Positions 34,448 to 43,032 of a DNA stretch of 64,000 nt are shown one piece after another. Under the pieces are notes generated by a model, which was not told where the DNA came from, did not search any database, and saw only the letters and a list, made by a program, of their open reading frames with translations. The translations under genes and the position numbers were made by a program. Source of the DNA: Bacteroidota bacterium (lineage in GTDB: Bacteria > Bacteroidota > Bacteroidia > Chitinophagales > Chitinophagaceae); contig JAEYWX010000027.1 in the NCBI GenBank assembly GCA_023428755.1, forward strand, positions 1-64,000, written 5' to 3'. Every line of letters begins with the position of its first letter. Position 1 is the stretch's first letter.

Positions 34448-36133
34448 ATGCATTTCAACAAATTATTGCTTGTCAGCTCAATCTTTACCCTTTCTGCTAC
34501 CCTCTCCCTCGCTCAAACTTCTGTGAAAGAAGATCAGTTGAAAGGATGGCATCTGAAGGATAAAACCAATGATGGTTTTTATGGCATCAGTATGGAACAG
34601 GCCTTTGAGTTTGTTAAGAACCGGAAAAGCACCACCGTTATTGTAGCAGTGATCGACAGTGGTATTGATACCCTGCACGAAGACCTGAAACCAATCCTCT
34701 GGCGCAACCCGAAAGAAATCCCCAACAATGGTATTGATGATGACAACAACGGATATGTTGATGATTATTATGGATGGAATTTCCTGGGCGGAAAAGATGG
34801 CCGTAATGTAAAAGAAGACTCATACGAAGCAGCACGCCTGTATCATGCACTCAAACCAAAATATGGTGGCGAAGTGGATGAAAGCAAATTATCAGCCATT
34901 GAAAAAGAAGAATACCGCATTTTCAAAAAAGCACAGGGCGATATTGAGCACGGATCAACCGAAGCACAATCGCAGGTATTATTTTTACGCAGCTTGTATA
35001 ACAAATCATCTGTTGCCGATAGTATCCTCAAAGAAAAATTCAAACCTGAATACAACGGTAATGATTTGGTTACATTTAAACCATCCAATTCAAAAGAAGC
35101 GGACGCTAAGTCAACCATGCTGGCTTTGTTCAGAGGATTTGAAATGATGGATGCTACCAACGATTTCATCATTAAAGAATTCAGCAGCTATTTTAAAGGA
35201 CAGGAGAAAAAAGCCGAAGCATCACAAATAGCTCCCAAAGATTACCGAGGCGAAATTGTAAAAGATAATTACTACGATTTCAATGATCGTTATTATGGCA
35301 ACCCGGATGTGATGGCCAGCACACCGTTTCATGGTACACATGTAAGCGGTATAATTGCTGCAGCACGTAACAATGGAATTGGCGTAGATGGTGTAGCTTC
35401 TGATGTACGCATCATGAGCATCCGTGCAGTACCCGATGGCGATGAACATGATAAAGATATAGCTCTTGCAATCCGTTATGCCGTTGATAATGGTGCAAAA
35501 ATCATCAACATGAGTTTTGGTAAAAGTTTTTCGCCCCAAAAGAAGTGGGTAGATGATGCTGTACGTTATGCACAAAGCAAAGGTGTATTACTGGTGCATG
35601 CGGCCGGTAACGATGGAAAGAATGTTGACAGTACCGAAAACTTTCCCAACCCGAATATTGCAGAAACAAAAACAAAAGCCAGCAACTTTATTACAGTAGG
35701 TGCAAGCGGTGACCCGAAAACAGGTGGTATTGCTGCTGACTTCAGCAATTATGGTAAAAACGAAGTAGATGTATTTGCACCCGGTGTAAAAATTTATTCA
35801 ACCATTCCCGGTGGTAACACCTACGGCTTTGCACAAGGTACCAGCATGGCGAGTCCGGTGGTAGCTGGTTTAGCTGCGTTTATTCTTTCGTACTATCCTG
35901 AATTAAGTGCAGAGCAGGTAAAGTATTGTATTGAAAAAGGTGCACAAAATCCCAACATGGAAGTTGTTAAGCCAGGCACTACAACCAAAGAAGATTTTGC
36001 AAACTTCAGTCGCACAGGTGGTTTACTGAATGCGTATGAATCGATCAAGATTGCCGCTACATTAAAAGGCGAGCGAAAATCTGAAAGCGGTCCTGCTCCA
36101 AAACCGAAAGTAAGCAAATCGAAAAAAGGTTAA
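34448..36133 (+). CDS. Exported subtilisin-like (S8) serine peptidase
   Basis: This 561-aa protein has a signal peptide (MHFNKLLLVSSIFTLSATLS). The catalytic triad is visible: Asp70 in VIVAVIDSGIDTLHEDLK, His at about 297 in FHGTHVSGIIAAARNN and Ser at about 465 in AQGTSMASPVVAGLAAFI. Between Asp and His is an insert of about 200 residues, longer than in subtilisin and typical of one Bacteroidota subgroup; it may regulate access. No sorting domain is visible at the C-terminus, which ends in a Lys/Pro/Ser-rich tail. It is expected to be periplasmic or secreted. A strong terminator follows. Confidence 0.93.
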   Translation: MHFNKLLLVSSIFTLSATLSLAQTSVKEDQLKGWHLKDKTNDGFYGISMEQAFEFVKNRKSTTVIVAVIDSGIDTLHEDLKPILWRNPKEIPNNGIDDDNNGYVDDYYGWNFLGGKDGRNVKEDSYEAARLYHALKPKYGGEVDESKLSAIEKEEYRIFKKAQGDIEHGSTEAQSQVLFLRSLYNKSSVADSILKEKFKPEYNGNDLVTFKPSNSKEADAKSTMLALFRGFEMMDATNDFIIKEFSSYFKGQEKKAEASQIAPKDYRGEIVKDNYYDFNDRYYGNPDVMASTPFHGTHVSGIIAAARNNGIGVDGVASDVRIMSIRAVPDGDEHDKDIALAIRYAVDNGAKIINMSFGKSFSPQKKWVDDAVRYAQSKGVLLVHAAGNDGKNVDSTENFPNPNIAETKTKASNFITVGASGDPKTGGIAADFSNYGKNEVDVFAPGVKIYSTIPGGNTYGFAQGTSMASPVVAGLAAFILSYYPELSAEQVKYCIEKGAQNPNMEVVKPGTTTKEDFANFSRTGGLLNAYESIKIAATLKGERKSESGPAPKPKVSKSKKG

Positions 36134-36145
36134 TGATATTCTAAA

Positions 36146-36175
36146 AGGTCCCGCTGCGAAGCGGGATTTTTTTTA
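36146..36175 (+). terminator. Terminator of the S8 peptidase gene
   Basis: TCCCGCT (36149-36155) pairs with AGCGGGA (36160-36166), followed by TTTTTTTT. It begins 13 nt after the stop codon. Confidence 0.9.
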
Positions 36176-36233
36176 AGTTTACAATAATTGCAGATGTTTG
36201 CTGTTTCTGTGTTCGAATAATAAACCTTTTCAC

Positions 36234-36743
36234 ATGCCAAGACCAACCACACATGACTATGCTTCGTTTTATCACAATTATGTAATGTATGTACAGGAAG
36301 ATGATGTACGTATAGCCTTTCAACAACAAGCTGCTGTTCTTGACAACTTCCTCTCCTCTATTCCTGAATCAAAAGCTGATTATGCTTATGCCGAAGGGAA
36401 GTGGACCGTAAAGCAGTTGCTGCAACACATCATCGATGCCGAGCGCATTTTTACACACCGGGCATTGTGGTTTGCCCGCCGGAGCCCTGCCCCGCTTTCG
36501 GGTTTCGATGAAAATGAATATGCAGAAATTGCTGATGTGAGCAACCGTACCGTAACATCATTGGCCGATGAATTGAGAGCAGTACGAAAGAGCAGCGAAT
36601 TTCTCTTCAACAGCTTTACCGATAAAGATCTTAACACCAGCGGCACTGCAAATACAAACGCCATTACTGTAAATGCGTTGGGCTTTGTAACGCTGGGGCA
36701 TTTCCTGCATCATAAACGCATCCTGGAAGAACGATATCTTTAA
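36234..36743 (+). CDS. DinB-family protein
   Basis: This 169-aa four-helix-bundle protein belongs to the DinB/YfiT-like superfamily, which usually binds a metal through three histidines. Candidate ligands lie in LLQHIIDAERIFTHRALWFA and in TLGHFLHHKRILEERY. Some family members are bacillithiol or mycothiol transferases; the substrate here is unknown. ATG 36234 (MPRPTTHDYASFYHNY) is chosen over the longer frame because the extra 12 residues lack family character. It is transcribed alone. Confidence 0.85.
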   Translation: MPRPTTHDYASFYHNYVMYVQEDDVRIAFQQQAAVLDNFLSSIPESKADYAYAEGKWTVKQLLQHIIDAERIFTHRALWFARRSPAPLSGFDENEYAEIADVSNRTVTSLADELRAVRKSSEFLFNSFTDKDLNTSGTANTNAITVNALGFVTLGHFLHHKRILEERYL

Positions 36744-36747
36744 AAAA

Positions 36748-36778
36748 GGTCAGGCCTCCAATCGGAGGCCTGATGTTT
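36748..36778. terminator. Bidirectional terminator between dinB-like gene and rnpB
   Basis: TCAGGCCTCC (36750-36759) pairs with GGAGGCCTGA (36764-36773). A T run is present on the plus side and an A run (T on the minus strand) on the other, so it can serve both the DinB gene and rnpB. Confidence 0.85.
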
Positions 36779-36788
36779 TAAAAAATAC

Positions 36789-37134
36789 TGCAAACCTGTA
36801 AGCCGGATTTTGTCGGGAGCTATCATTTATCTGTCCCGAAGGTTGCCCAACGGGATCAATCTGCCTACCCTCCGTCATCGAACGAGCCGTTCTCAAGCGA
36901 CGGTTTATGTGGCATTTCAGCACGAAAGGTTTACCCCGCTATAACATTACTGCTATAACCCGTAGGCTCTTACCCTACTTTTTCACCCTTACCCTGCTTT
37001 GCAGCGAGGCGGTTATTTTCTGTGGCACTTTCTGTTGTTTCTTTCGAAACACCCGGCTCTTCACCGGTACGTTGCTCTGTGCTGTCCGGACTTTCCTCTT
37101 CCGCCAAAACGGAAACGATAGCTCAGCTTGCAGC
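36789..37134 (-). ncRNA. rnpB: RNase P RNA (class A)
   Basis: Read on the minus strand, the 5' part has GAGGAAAGTCCGGACAGCAC (the universal P4 5' strand and J region), then GGGTAAGGGTGAAAAAGTAGGG. The 3' end carries GACAAAATCCGGCTTACAGG, the canonical P4/P1 3' strand. CTGCAAGCTG near the 5' end pairs with CAGGTTTGCAG at the 3' end as P1, which sets the limits. Length is about 346 nt. It is the catalytic RNA of tRNA 5' processing. Open frames that cross it are spurious. Confidence 0.95.
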
Positions 37135-37149
37135 AACGGCGAAGCTACG

Positions 37150-37180
37150 AAATAAAAATCCCTCAACAGCTGTTGAGGGA
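37150..37180 (-). terminator. Terminator of bacilliredoxin gene
   Basis: TCCCTCAACAGCTGTTGAGGGA (37159-37180) is a perfect 22-nt palindrome. On the minus strand it is followed by TTTTTATTTC. It lies 26 nt downstream of the bacilliredoxin stop and just before the rnpB 5' end. Confidence 0.88.
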
Positions 37181-37205
37181 TCAATCCAGTAAAACACTGC
37201 AGATA

Positions 37206-37622
37206 TTAGTTGCAATGCTCTTCAAATGCACTGATGAGATTTTGTGCGATCATTTGCGCCGGACGGCCTTCGATGTTATGACGCTCAATGAAATGAACCA
37301 ACTGACCATCTTTAAACAACGCAATAGCCGGTGAACTTGGCGGGTAAGGCAACAAATGCTCACGGATCTTTTTCACCGCATCAATATCAAAACCTGCAAA
37401 GCTGGTGAGCAAATGATCAGGACGCTTGCTGCTGTTGTTTACAGCCATCAATACGCCCGGCCGTGCACTACCTGCGGCACAACCACACACTGAATTAATG
37501 AACACCAGGCTTGTACCTTGCTGTGTTAAAGCTGTATCTACTGCTTCGGCTGATAATAATTCGTCGAATCCTCCTTCCGTCATTTCTCCCTTCATGGGAA
37601 GTACTATTTCTGCTGGATACAT
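37206..37622 (-). CDS. BrxA/BrxB-family bacilliredoxin
   Basis: This 138-aa thioredoxin-fold protein carries the family CGC motif in INSVCGCAAGSARPG (Cys46 and Cys48), where the first cysteine attacks mixed disulfides. Other conserved parts are MYPAEIVLPM at the start and HLLPYPPSSPAIALFKDGQL near the end. In bacillithiol-using bacteria this protein removes bacillithiol from oxidised proteins, so redox repair is the expected role. It is transcribed alone, divergent from hsp20. Confidence 0.92.
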   Translation of the reverse strand: MYPAEIVLPMKGEMTEGGFDELLSAEAVDTALTQQGTSLVFINSVCGCAAGSARPGVLMAVNNSSKRPDHLLTSFAGFDIDAVKKIREHLLPYPPSSPAIALFKDGQLVHFIERHNIEGRPAQMIAQNLISAFEEHCN

Positions 37623-37830
37623 AGTTGAAATTGTTTTTAAAATTTATGCAAAGCTACAGGAATTGAAAACTCAATCAGCGAAAAAAGAAATTTTGACACA
37701 CATATTGCATACAAGTAGACTTTTTGTCGCACTTCTGTATTCAAATCGGAAAGGAAGGCGCACAAAAACGGGTTGGAATGTGCTTTGATGATTTCATACC
37801 ATTATTCAAAAACAATAAAACTTTAATACT

Positions 37831-38262
37831 ATGACAATGGTAAAATTGCACAGCCCCGTTCAGAAAAACATCAATACTTTTTTTGATGAATTTTTCAATG
37901 AACTGCCAGCATTCGGCAAAACAGTCAACAACATTTTTTCGCCGGCGGTAAACATCCTCGAAACAGCTGATGCGTATCACCTGGAGTTGAATGCTCCCGG
38001 CCGTAACAAAGAAGATTTCAGCATCAACCTCGACAAAGGTTTGCTTACCATCAGTTACGAAAAGAAAGAAGAAACAAAAAATGAGGATGTAAAAGTTGTT
38101 CGCCGTGAGTTCAGCTATCAAAGTTTCAAACGCAGCTTTACTGTGGATGAAAAGATCAATGCAGATGGCATCCAGGCGAAATACGAAAATGGTTTGCTGA
38201 AATTGTTTCTTCCAAAACAAGTGGAAGAAAAACAACCCGTGAAAACGATCAGTATTCAGTAA
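37831..38262 (+). CDS. Hsp20/alpha-crystallin small heat-shock protein
   Basis: This 143-aa holdase chaperone has a short N-terminal arm followed by an alpha-crystallin domain (FSPAVNILETADAYHLELNA, PGRNKEDFSINLDKGLLTIS, then YQSFKRSFTVDEKINADGI) with the conserved AxYENGLLKLFLPK. It ends with a C-terminal I-x-I motif (KTISIQ), needed for oligomer assembly. It is a complete gene. It is divergent from bacilliredoxin across 208 bp. TTTTGACAC and a T-rich TTTTTG track near 37692-37726 may form a promoter. Confidence 0.93.
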   Translation: MTMVKLHSPVQKNINTFFDEFFNELPAFGKTVNNIFSPAVNILETADAYHLELNAPGRNKEDFSINLDKGLLTISYEKKEETKNEDVKVVRREFSYQSFKRSFTVDEKINADGIQAKYENGLLKLFLPKQVEEKQPVKTISIQ

Positions 38263-38386
38263 TGATTTCTATATAGCTTGTTTTATAGCAGTTGGTTTTG
38301 GTTATCCCCCGTTGTTTTTACAATGGGGTTTTTTATTTGTATTAACAACTGTTTCATCATTGATGGTTATCTTCGCCAATATCGAC

Positions 38387-39643
38387 ATGAAGACCTCTTT
38401 AACCTTTTTACTTGGATGTTTACTTGTGTTTGCTGCAAAAGCACAAGATGTGATTCCCGACACAATTCCACTGGAGCCGGTGAATGTTGATACGGTGTTA
38501 CGTATCCGTAACCTCAACCCGTATTTCACCATGCATGTAGACAGTTCGCTGAGCTACAAATTAGAGATCAACAAAGAGCTGAAGAACTATTACTGGTATT
38601 TGAAAAACTCGCCTGTTGGCCTACGCATCAATAAAGACAATGGTTTGCTTACGTTTAAAGCAGACAAAGCTTATTTTCTTTCGGGCCGTTTAAAGTACGA
38701 TGTGGAGTATAAAGTACAGGTGGGTGTGCAGAACCTGAATAATGCAGACGAAAAACTGGATACATTTTTTACCATTGTATTTTTTAACACAGAGATCATT
38801 GCTTCAAAGATCCGTCCTTCTGTTTCATCAACCGTTACCGTTTACGAAGGCGATACCACACGATTTGTATTGAATTGCGAAAACGGAAACTTCCCCATTG
38901 AATACATCAATTTTGAAAGCAGTACACCTATTACGCCTGCCTACCCCATCAACAGTTGCAAAGATGAATTTGTGTGGTGGATCCCGTATGACTTTGTAAA
39001 AGACAATGACTCTGGCAAACTAAAAGCCTTTAATCTGTTATTTATCGGCTCCGATAAATTCAGGAATAAAGATACAGCAGTGGTGCGTGTAATTGTGAGA
39101 GATGCCATCAACTATCCATTAAAGAAACAGGAGTACGATAAACTGGTAAGCGATTACAACCGCTACATTCAACAGTTGAAATTTACGTTCCGGACAATGG
39201 ATCGAAAGATCAAGAAAACAAGAAACAGACGAGTGGCTTTTGATATGACATCCTCGTCATCAGCATTGGCTGGAACCATCCTCAGCACTTCTACCAACGA
39301 TAACCAGAAAAATGTAGGTCGTGTGTTACCGGCAGTAGGTGTTACACTGGTGCCGGTAAAAGAAGCCGTTGCTCCGAATAAAGTGAATGATCAAAACTCT
39401 GTATCGCAGGTACGTACCAGCATCCGTCGATTGGAATACATTCTTTCGGAAAATGTATTGATCGGTGAAAAAGATCCGGATATTATTCAAAAAATGACCA
39501 AGCTCCGGGCCGATCTGAAACAAATTCAATTGCAGTTGATTGATGTACCACTGGAAGAAATTGAGATCAGCGATGAGAAAGATGCCAATAAATATTTTGA
39601 TGATCCGAAAGTGAACAAGAAATACCGCTCGAAAAAACGATAA
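38387..39643 (+). CDS. Exported protein with Ig-like fold, hypothetical
   Basis: This 418-aa protein starts at ATG 38387 (MKTSLTFLLGCLLVFAAKAQ), a clear signal peptide; the longer frame start is not needed. After it come two beta-sandwich-like segments, with LRINKDNGLLTFKADKAYFL and YKVQVGVQNLNNADEKL, then KFRNKDTAVVRVIVRDAINY. A helical C-terminal part contains LVSDYNRYIQQLKFTFRTMD and a terminal Lys/Arg-rich tail. I do not recognise the family. A TATCTTCG box at 38368-38375 is a near-consensus -7 element, one base off, 11 nt before the start. Confidence 0.65.
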   Translation: MKTSLTFLLGCLLVFAAKAQDVIPDTIPLEPVNVDTVLRIRNLNPYFTMHVDSSLSYKLEINKELKNYYWYLKNSPVGLRINKDNGLLTFKADKAYFLSGRLKYDVEYKVQVGVQNLNNADEKLDTFFTIVFFNTEIIASKIRPSVSSTVTVYEGDTTRFVLNCENGNFPIEYINFESSTPITPAYPINSCKDEFVWWIPYDFVKDNDSGKLKAFNLLFIGSDKFRNKDTAVVRVIVRDAINYPLKKQEYDKLVSDYNRYIQQLKFTFRTMDRKIKKTRNRRVAFDMTSSSSALAGTILSTSTNDNQKNVGRVLPAVGVTLVPVKEAVAPNKVNDQNSVSQVRTSIRRLEYILSENVLIGEKDPDIIQKMTKLRADLKQIQLQLIDVPLEEIEISDEKDANKYFDDPKVNKKYRSKKR

Positions 39644-39678
39644 TAAAAAGTCCCGTTTCACAACGGGACTTTTTATTG
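39644..39678. terminator. Bidirectional terminator
   Basis: AAAAAGTCCCGTT (39645-39657) pairs with AACGGGACTTTTT, with A and T runs on both flanks. It serves the convergent genes on both sides. Confidence 0.9.
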
Positions 39679-39698
39679 CTGCATTATTCAAATTCGTT

Positions 39699-40151
39699 TT
39701 AGTTGCAATTGTCTTTTCTTCTTGTATCGATCAGGTATTGAATTTTCCATTGTCCGTTGATGCGTACCAACTGAAATGAGTTTACACCGCAATGACTGAA
39801 ATTACCTTTGAAATAAAATTGATAGGGCGTCCACACACTTGCCAATGCACCATCAATATGCACCGCACCAAAACTGATACGTTCATCTGCATCACCCTTG
39901 GTTGATTTTCCTACAAAGGATGCAAAGCCGGCTACTTCATCTGTACGGATGATGGTACCACCTTCTTTGTTGCGACTGATAGTTTGCAACACGGCCCATT
40001 CAGAAAAAACATTTTTCACGCCAACAGAGTCAGCTGTTTTCATAGCTGTAAACAGATTGTTAATAACAGCCTTTACTGAATCCTCTGTTGTTTGTGCATC
40101 AGCTGAAAAAGCGATCAGCATTGTTAAAGAAAGCGTAAGAACGTACTTCAT
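39699..40151 (-). CDS. Exported NTF2-like protein (DUF4440/SnoaL type)
   Basis: This 150-aa protein has a signal peptide (MKYVLTLSLTMLIAFSADAQ) and a single NTF2-like cone fold: EDSVKAVINNLFTAMKTADS at the start, GAVHIDGALASVWTPYQFYF and FSHCGVNSFQLVRINGQWKI at the end. Such domains bind small ligands or act as enzymes. No catalytic acid can be assigned. It is transcribed toward the beta-sandwich gene, with the bidirectional terminator between. Confidence 0.85.
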   Translation of the reverse strand: MKYVLTLSLTMLIAFSADAQTTEDSVKAVINNLFTAMKTADSVGVKNVFSEWAVLQTISRNKEGGTIIRTDEVAGFASFVGKSTKGDADERISFGAVHIDGALASVWTPYQFYFKGNFSHCGVNSFQLVRINGQWKIQYLIDTRRKDNCN

Positions 40152-40211
40152 AGTAATTGTTTGAAACCTTTGGCAGGTTGTTTGGATTACAAGAATAAAA
40201 AATTACAAACT

Positions 40212-40742
40212 ATGCGAAATCTAAAATTGTACAAATGGTCACTGGTGCTGATGGTGTTTGTTACAAGTACCGCATCGGCTCAGATCTTCCCGAGAAGTAA
40301 CGATATTTTTGGCAGCCGCACCAACAAACCTGTGGTTCGGCAGGATGGCAGCCGCCAATGGCCCGATGGCACCATTCAATACCCCAATGGTACAACAAGA
40401 TATCCGGATGGAGCTATACGCTATCCTGATGGACGTATGGAATATCCCCGCAACCAACGGAACAATAATTGGGGTAACAACAATAACCACAATTGTGTAC
40501 ACAACATGCCTCCGGGACAGGCAAAGAAAAAATATGGCGGCCATGCACGTGATTATGCAAAAGGAAAAAAGAATTGCAATCACAACCGTGGTAACCGGGA
40601 CAGAGATTGGGATGATGATGACAGAAACGTAAGACGATATCCGCAACAATACCCACAGTATCCCAGCTATCCGCAATACCCTGGTGGTACACAACAAGGT
40701 GGTGGAAAGCGCCCCAGCCGCACCACAAATCCTAATATGTAA
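40212..40742 (+). CDS. Exported protein with PDG repeats, hypothetical
   Basis: This 176-aa protein starts at ATG 40212 (MRNLKLYKWSLVLMVFVTST, signal peptide). The mature part begins with short tandem repeats of about 8 residues: QDGSRQWPDGTIQYPNGTTR, then YPDGAIRYPDGRMEYPRN. An Asn-rich stretch and the segment MPPGQAKKKYGGHARDYAKG follow. The C-terminal third is YPQQYPQYPSYPQYPGG. The PDG repeats resemble short MORN-like or beta-hairpin repeats. Probably a surface or periplasmic structural protein; the family is unknown to me. Confidence 0.7.
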   Translation: MRNLKLYKWSLVLMVFVTSTASAQIFPRSNDIFGSRTNKPVVRQDGSRQWPDGTIQYPNGTTRYPDGAIRYPDGRMEYPRNQRNNNWGNNNNHNCVHNMPPGQAKKKYGGHARDYAKGKKNCNHNRGNRDRDWDDDDRNVRRYPQQYPQYPSYPQYPGGTQQGGGKRPSRTTNPNM

Positions 40743-40763
40743 AGTGCAGAAGTTGAGATAAAG

Positions 40764-40800
40764 AAAATGCCCCTTGTAATTGCAAGGGGCGTTTCTTATT
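40764..40800. terminator. Terminator between PDG-repeat gene and arginine decarboxylase
   Basis: GCCCCTTG (40769-40776) pairs with CAAGGGGC (40783-40790), followed by GTTTCTTATT. It can stop both convergent transcripts. Confidence 0.8.
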
Positions 40801-40815
40801 TCAAACCAAATTTCA

Positions 40816-42249
40816 CTAATAGCCTAATATCTTCAGCATGCTCTGCGCTGTTTGCTCTTTGGCATATACCCAGTCAACCAGCTTCCCATTTTTATCATGC
40901 CCCACAATAATATGTTTCGGTGATGGGATCATGCAGTGTTTGATACCCCCATATCCACTGATCTGATCCTGGTAAGCACCTGTATGAAAAAATCCTACAT
41001 ACAATGGCTCGGCTCCTGCTTCTCCATTTAACTTGGGTAGAAACACTTCGTTGATATGTTCTTCTGAATCATAATAATCATGACTATCGCAGGTAATACC
41101 GCCCAGCACCACACGCTGGTATTCGTTATCCCATTTATTGATCGGAAGCATCAGGAATTTTTCACCAATACCCCATGTATCAGGTAAGGTTGTAATAAAT
41201 GATGAATCGATCATGTACCAGTTCTCACGATCGTTCTGCGTTTTTTGTGCCAACACAGAATAGATATGCGCCATGCTTTCTCCAACGGTAAAGCTGCCAA
41301 ACTCTGTATAAATATTCGGCATGGGCACTCCGGCTTTCTTACAGGTTTTTTTAATTGTGGCAACAATTTCATTGATCATGAACTGGTAGTCATAATCAAA
41401 TCCAAGTGAATGTTTGATGGGGAATCCACCGCCGATATTGATTGAGTCCAGCTCCGGACAAATCTTCTTCAGCTGGCAATACAGGTTCACCACTTTGTTC
41501 AACTCACTCCAGTAATAAATGTCATCCTTAATTCCTTTGTTCAAAAAGATGTGCAGCATCTTCAACTGAAAACGATCTTCGTTTCCTTCGATCTTATCTA
41601 CATAAAATTCAAGAATATCTCTTGCACGTATTCCCAAACGTGATGTATAGAACGGGAAGTTGGGTTCCTCTTCTGCCGCTACACGAATACCTACTTTAAA
41701 CGGAACCTTCACCGTTTTTTTATATTGCTGTAACTCTTCTTTATTATCAAGAATGGGCGTTACATTTTTAAACCCGGTGTTCAGTAATTTAGCAATGCGG
41801 GCGATATAACTTTTCTGTTTGTAGCCATTACAGATGATTTGAATATCCTTGGTGATCTTTTTCTTTTGATAGAGTTTGTTGATGATCTCAATATCATATG
41901 CAAACGAGGTTTCAAGGTGCACCTCATTCTTAAGTGTTTCTTCCACCACAAAAGAAAAGTGACTGCTCTTGGTACAATAGCAATAAAAGTATTTGCCTTC
42001 GTAGCGATGCTTTTTGAAAGCTGTATCAAACATCTTCTTCGCCTTTTTGATCTGCATGCCGATCTTTGGCAGGTACGTAAGCTTCATGGGCGTACCATAC
42101 TTATCGATCAACGCTTTCAGGTCAAGGTTATTGAACTGCAGGTAACCGTTCTGCAAATGAAAATCTTCCTGTGGAAAGTTGAATGTTTGATGGACCAGGT
42201 CGGTGTACGTTTGGTTGGTCAGTTGGAAATTACGTGGGTCGTTTGTCAC
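40816..42249 (-). CDS. speA: Arginine decarboxylase (biosynthetic, PLP fold III)
   Basis: This enzyme of 477 aa, if started at GTG 42249, converts arginine to agmatine for polyamine synthesis. Visible parts are ALIDKYGTPMKLTYLPKIG, the PLP-lysine region FYCYCTKSSHFSFVVEE, the glycine-rich phosphate site NIGGGFPIKHSLGF and the C-terminal FFHTGAYQDQISGYGG. The frame extends to an ATG at 42369, but those 40 codons are translated from an intergenic repeat. A TAAGTTTG element at 42272-42265 lies between that ATG and the GTG. Normal family members start close to YTDLVHQTF, so GTG (or a nearby start) fits. No partner genes are seen. Confidence 0.9.
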   Translation of the reverse strand: MTNDPRNFQLTNQTYTDLVHQTFNFPQEDFHLQNGYLQFNNLDLKALIDKYGTPMKLTYLPKIGMQIKKAKKMFDTAFKKHRYEGKYFYCYCTKSSHFSFVVEETLKNEVHLETSFAYDIEIINKLYQKKKITKDIQIICNGYKQKSYIARIAKLLNTGFKNVTPILDNKEELQQYKKTVKVPFKVGIRVAAEEEPNFPFYTSRLGIRARDILEFYVDKIEGNEDRFQLKMLHIFLNKGIKDDIYYWSELNKVVNLYCQLKKICPELDSINIGGGFPIKHSLGFDYDYQFMINEIVATIKKTCKKAGVPMPNIYTEFGSFTVGESMAHIYSVLAQKTQNDRENWYMIDSSFITTLPDTWGIGEKFLMLPINKWDNEYQRVVLGGITCDSHDYYDSEEHINEVFLPKLNGEAGAEPLYVGFFHTGAYQDQISGYGGIKHCMIPSPKHIIVGHDKNGKLVDWVYAKEQTAQSMLKILGY

Positions 42250-42264
42250 CTTTAAAATTTTGCA

Positions 42265-42272
42265 CAAACTTA
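42265..42272 (-). promoter_or_regulatory. -7 element TAAGTTTG before speA
   Basis: The minus strand reads TAAGTTTG, a TAnnTTTG match, 15 nt before the GTG start. If functional it excludes any start codon farther upstream. No clear -33 TTG is present. Confidence 0.5.
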
Positions 42273-42314
42273 TTGTAAAAAAGCATGCACAGGCATGAAG
42301 TTTTTGGAAGAGAA

Positions 42315-42388
42315 AGCTGCGAGCCGTTAGCTTTGAGCCACGAGCCAATACATTCAAGCCGATAGCCATTAGTCTTTAGCCGGTAGCG
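42315..42388. repeat. Degenerate AGCC word repeat
   Basis: GCTGCGAGCCGTTAGCTTTG, AGCCACGAGCCAATA, AAGCCGATAGCCATTAGTC and TTTAGCCGGTAGCG are variants of one 6-8 nt unit with a conserved AGC. A short copy with the same TAGCCGGTAG core is found inside the ABC-F gene near 55850. Confidence 0.6.
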
Positions 42389-42392
42389 AAAA

Positions 42393-42425
42393 ACAAAAAG
42401 CCCCAACTTATCCAGTCGGGGCTCA
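42393..42425 (-). terminator. rplT terminator
   Basis: AGCCCC and the complementary GGGGCT (42399-42423) form a stem with one mismatch and a further 3 bp. On the minus strand it is followed by TTTTTGTTTTT. It lies 22 nt after the rplT stop. Confidence 0.85.
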
Positions 42426-42445
42426 TATCAATCAATTGATGATTT

Positions 42446-42790
42446 TTATTTTACTGAATCAACCAGTTTCTTAAAGCTGGCTGGCTCGTTCATCGCCAAA
42501 TCAGCAAGGATCTTACGGTCCAGGTCGATGTTCTTGGCTTTGAGTTTATTGATGAATACAGAGTACGTTAACCCTTCTTCACGAACGGCAGCGTTGATAC
42601 GTGCAATCCAGAGTGCACGGTATTCTCTCTTTTTCAATTTACGACCAACATAACTGTAGGTCATACCTTTTTCTACAACGTTTTTGGCAACAGTATATAC
42701 GTTTTTACGTTTGCCATAAAAGCCTTTGGCTTGTTTGAGAATTCTTTTGCGACGGGCTTTAGACGCAACTGAGTTTACTGAACGGGGCAT
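42446..42790 (-). CDS. rplT: Ribosomal protein L20
   Basis: This 114-aa large-subunit protein is essential for early 50S assembly. Family features: MPRSVNSVASKARRKRILKQ and AKGFYGKRKNVYTVAKNVVE, then EYRALWIARINAAVREEGL. It lies 44 nt downstream of rpmI in the conserved pair. In E. coli and Bacillus L20 represses its own operon by binding leader RNA; the leader upstream of rpmI here is a candidate for the same control. Confidence 0.98.
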   Translation of the reverse strand: MPRSVNSVASKARRKRILKQAKGFYGKRKNVYTVAKNVVEKGMTYSYVGRKLKKREYRALWIARINAAVREEGLTYSVFINKLKAKNIDLDRKILADLAMNEPASFKKLVDSVK

Positions 42791-42834
42791 ATCTTAATGT
42801 TTTTAAATTATAAATGTTTGTTTACAGTTGCCTC

Positions 42835-43032
42835 TTATTTCAGACGCAATAAACGTTTTACAAAGTGTACATGAGATTGTGCTACCTCTCCGTCCTTACG
42901 CATGTTACGCTTACGTTTCTTTGATTTTTTGGTGAGAATGTGACGCTTGAAACTCTTTTGATGCATGATCTTACCGGTGCCGGTTACTTTAAACCTTTTT
43001 TTGGCACTCGAGTTCGTTTTTACCTTTGGCAT
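42835..43032 (-). CDS. rpmI: Ribosomal protein L35
   Basis: This 65-aa basic protein reads MPKVKTNSSAKKRFKVTGTG, KIMHQKSFKRHILTKKSKKR and ends HVHFVKRLLRLK, all typical. The open frame begins 42 codons earlier, but these codons are in the untranslated leader; ATG 43032 gives the standard length. It is cotranscribed with rplT from the promoter at 43140-43168. Confidence 0.97.
   Translation of the reverse strand: MPKVKTNSSAKKRFKVTGTGKIMHQKSFKRHILTKKSKKRKRNMRKDGEVAQSHVHFVKRLLRLK

Noticed and set aside
36907..37334. Several open frames of 68-82 aa on both strands
   Set aside because: They lie across the RNase P RNA and have no independent support.
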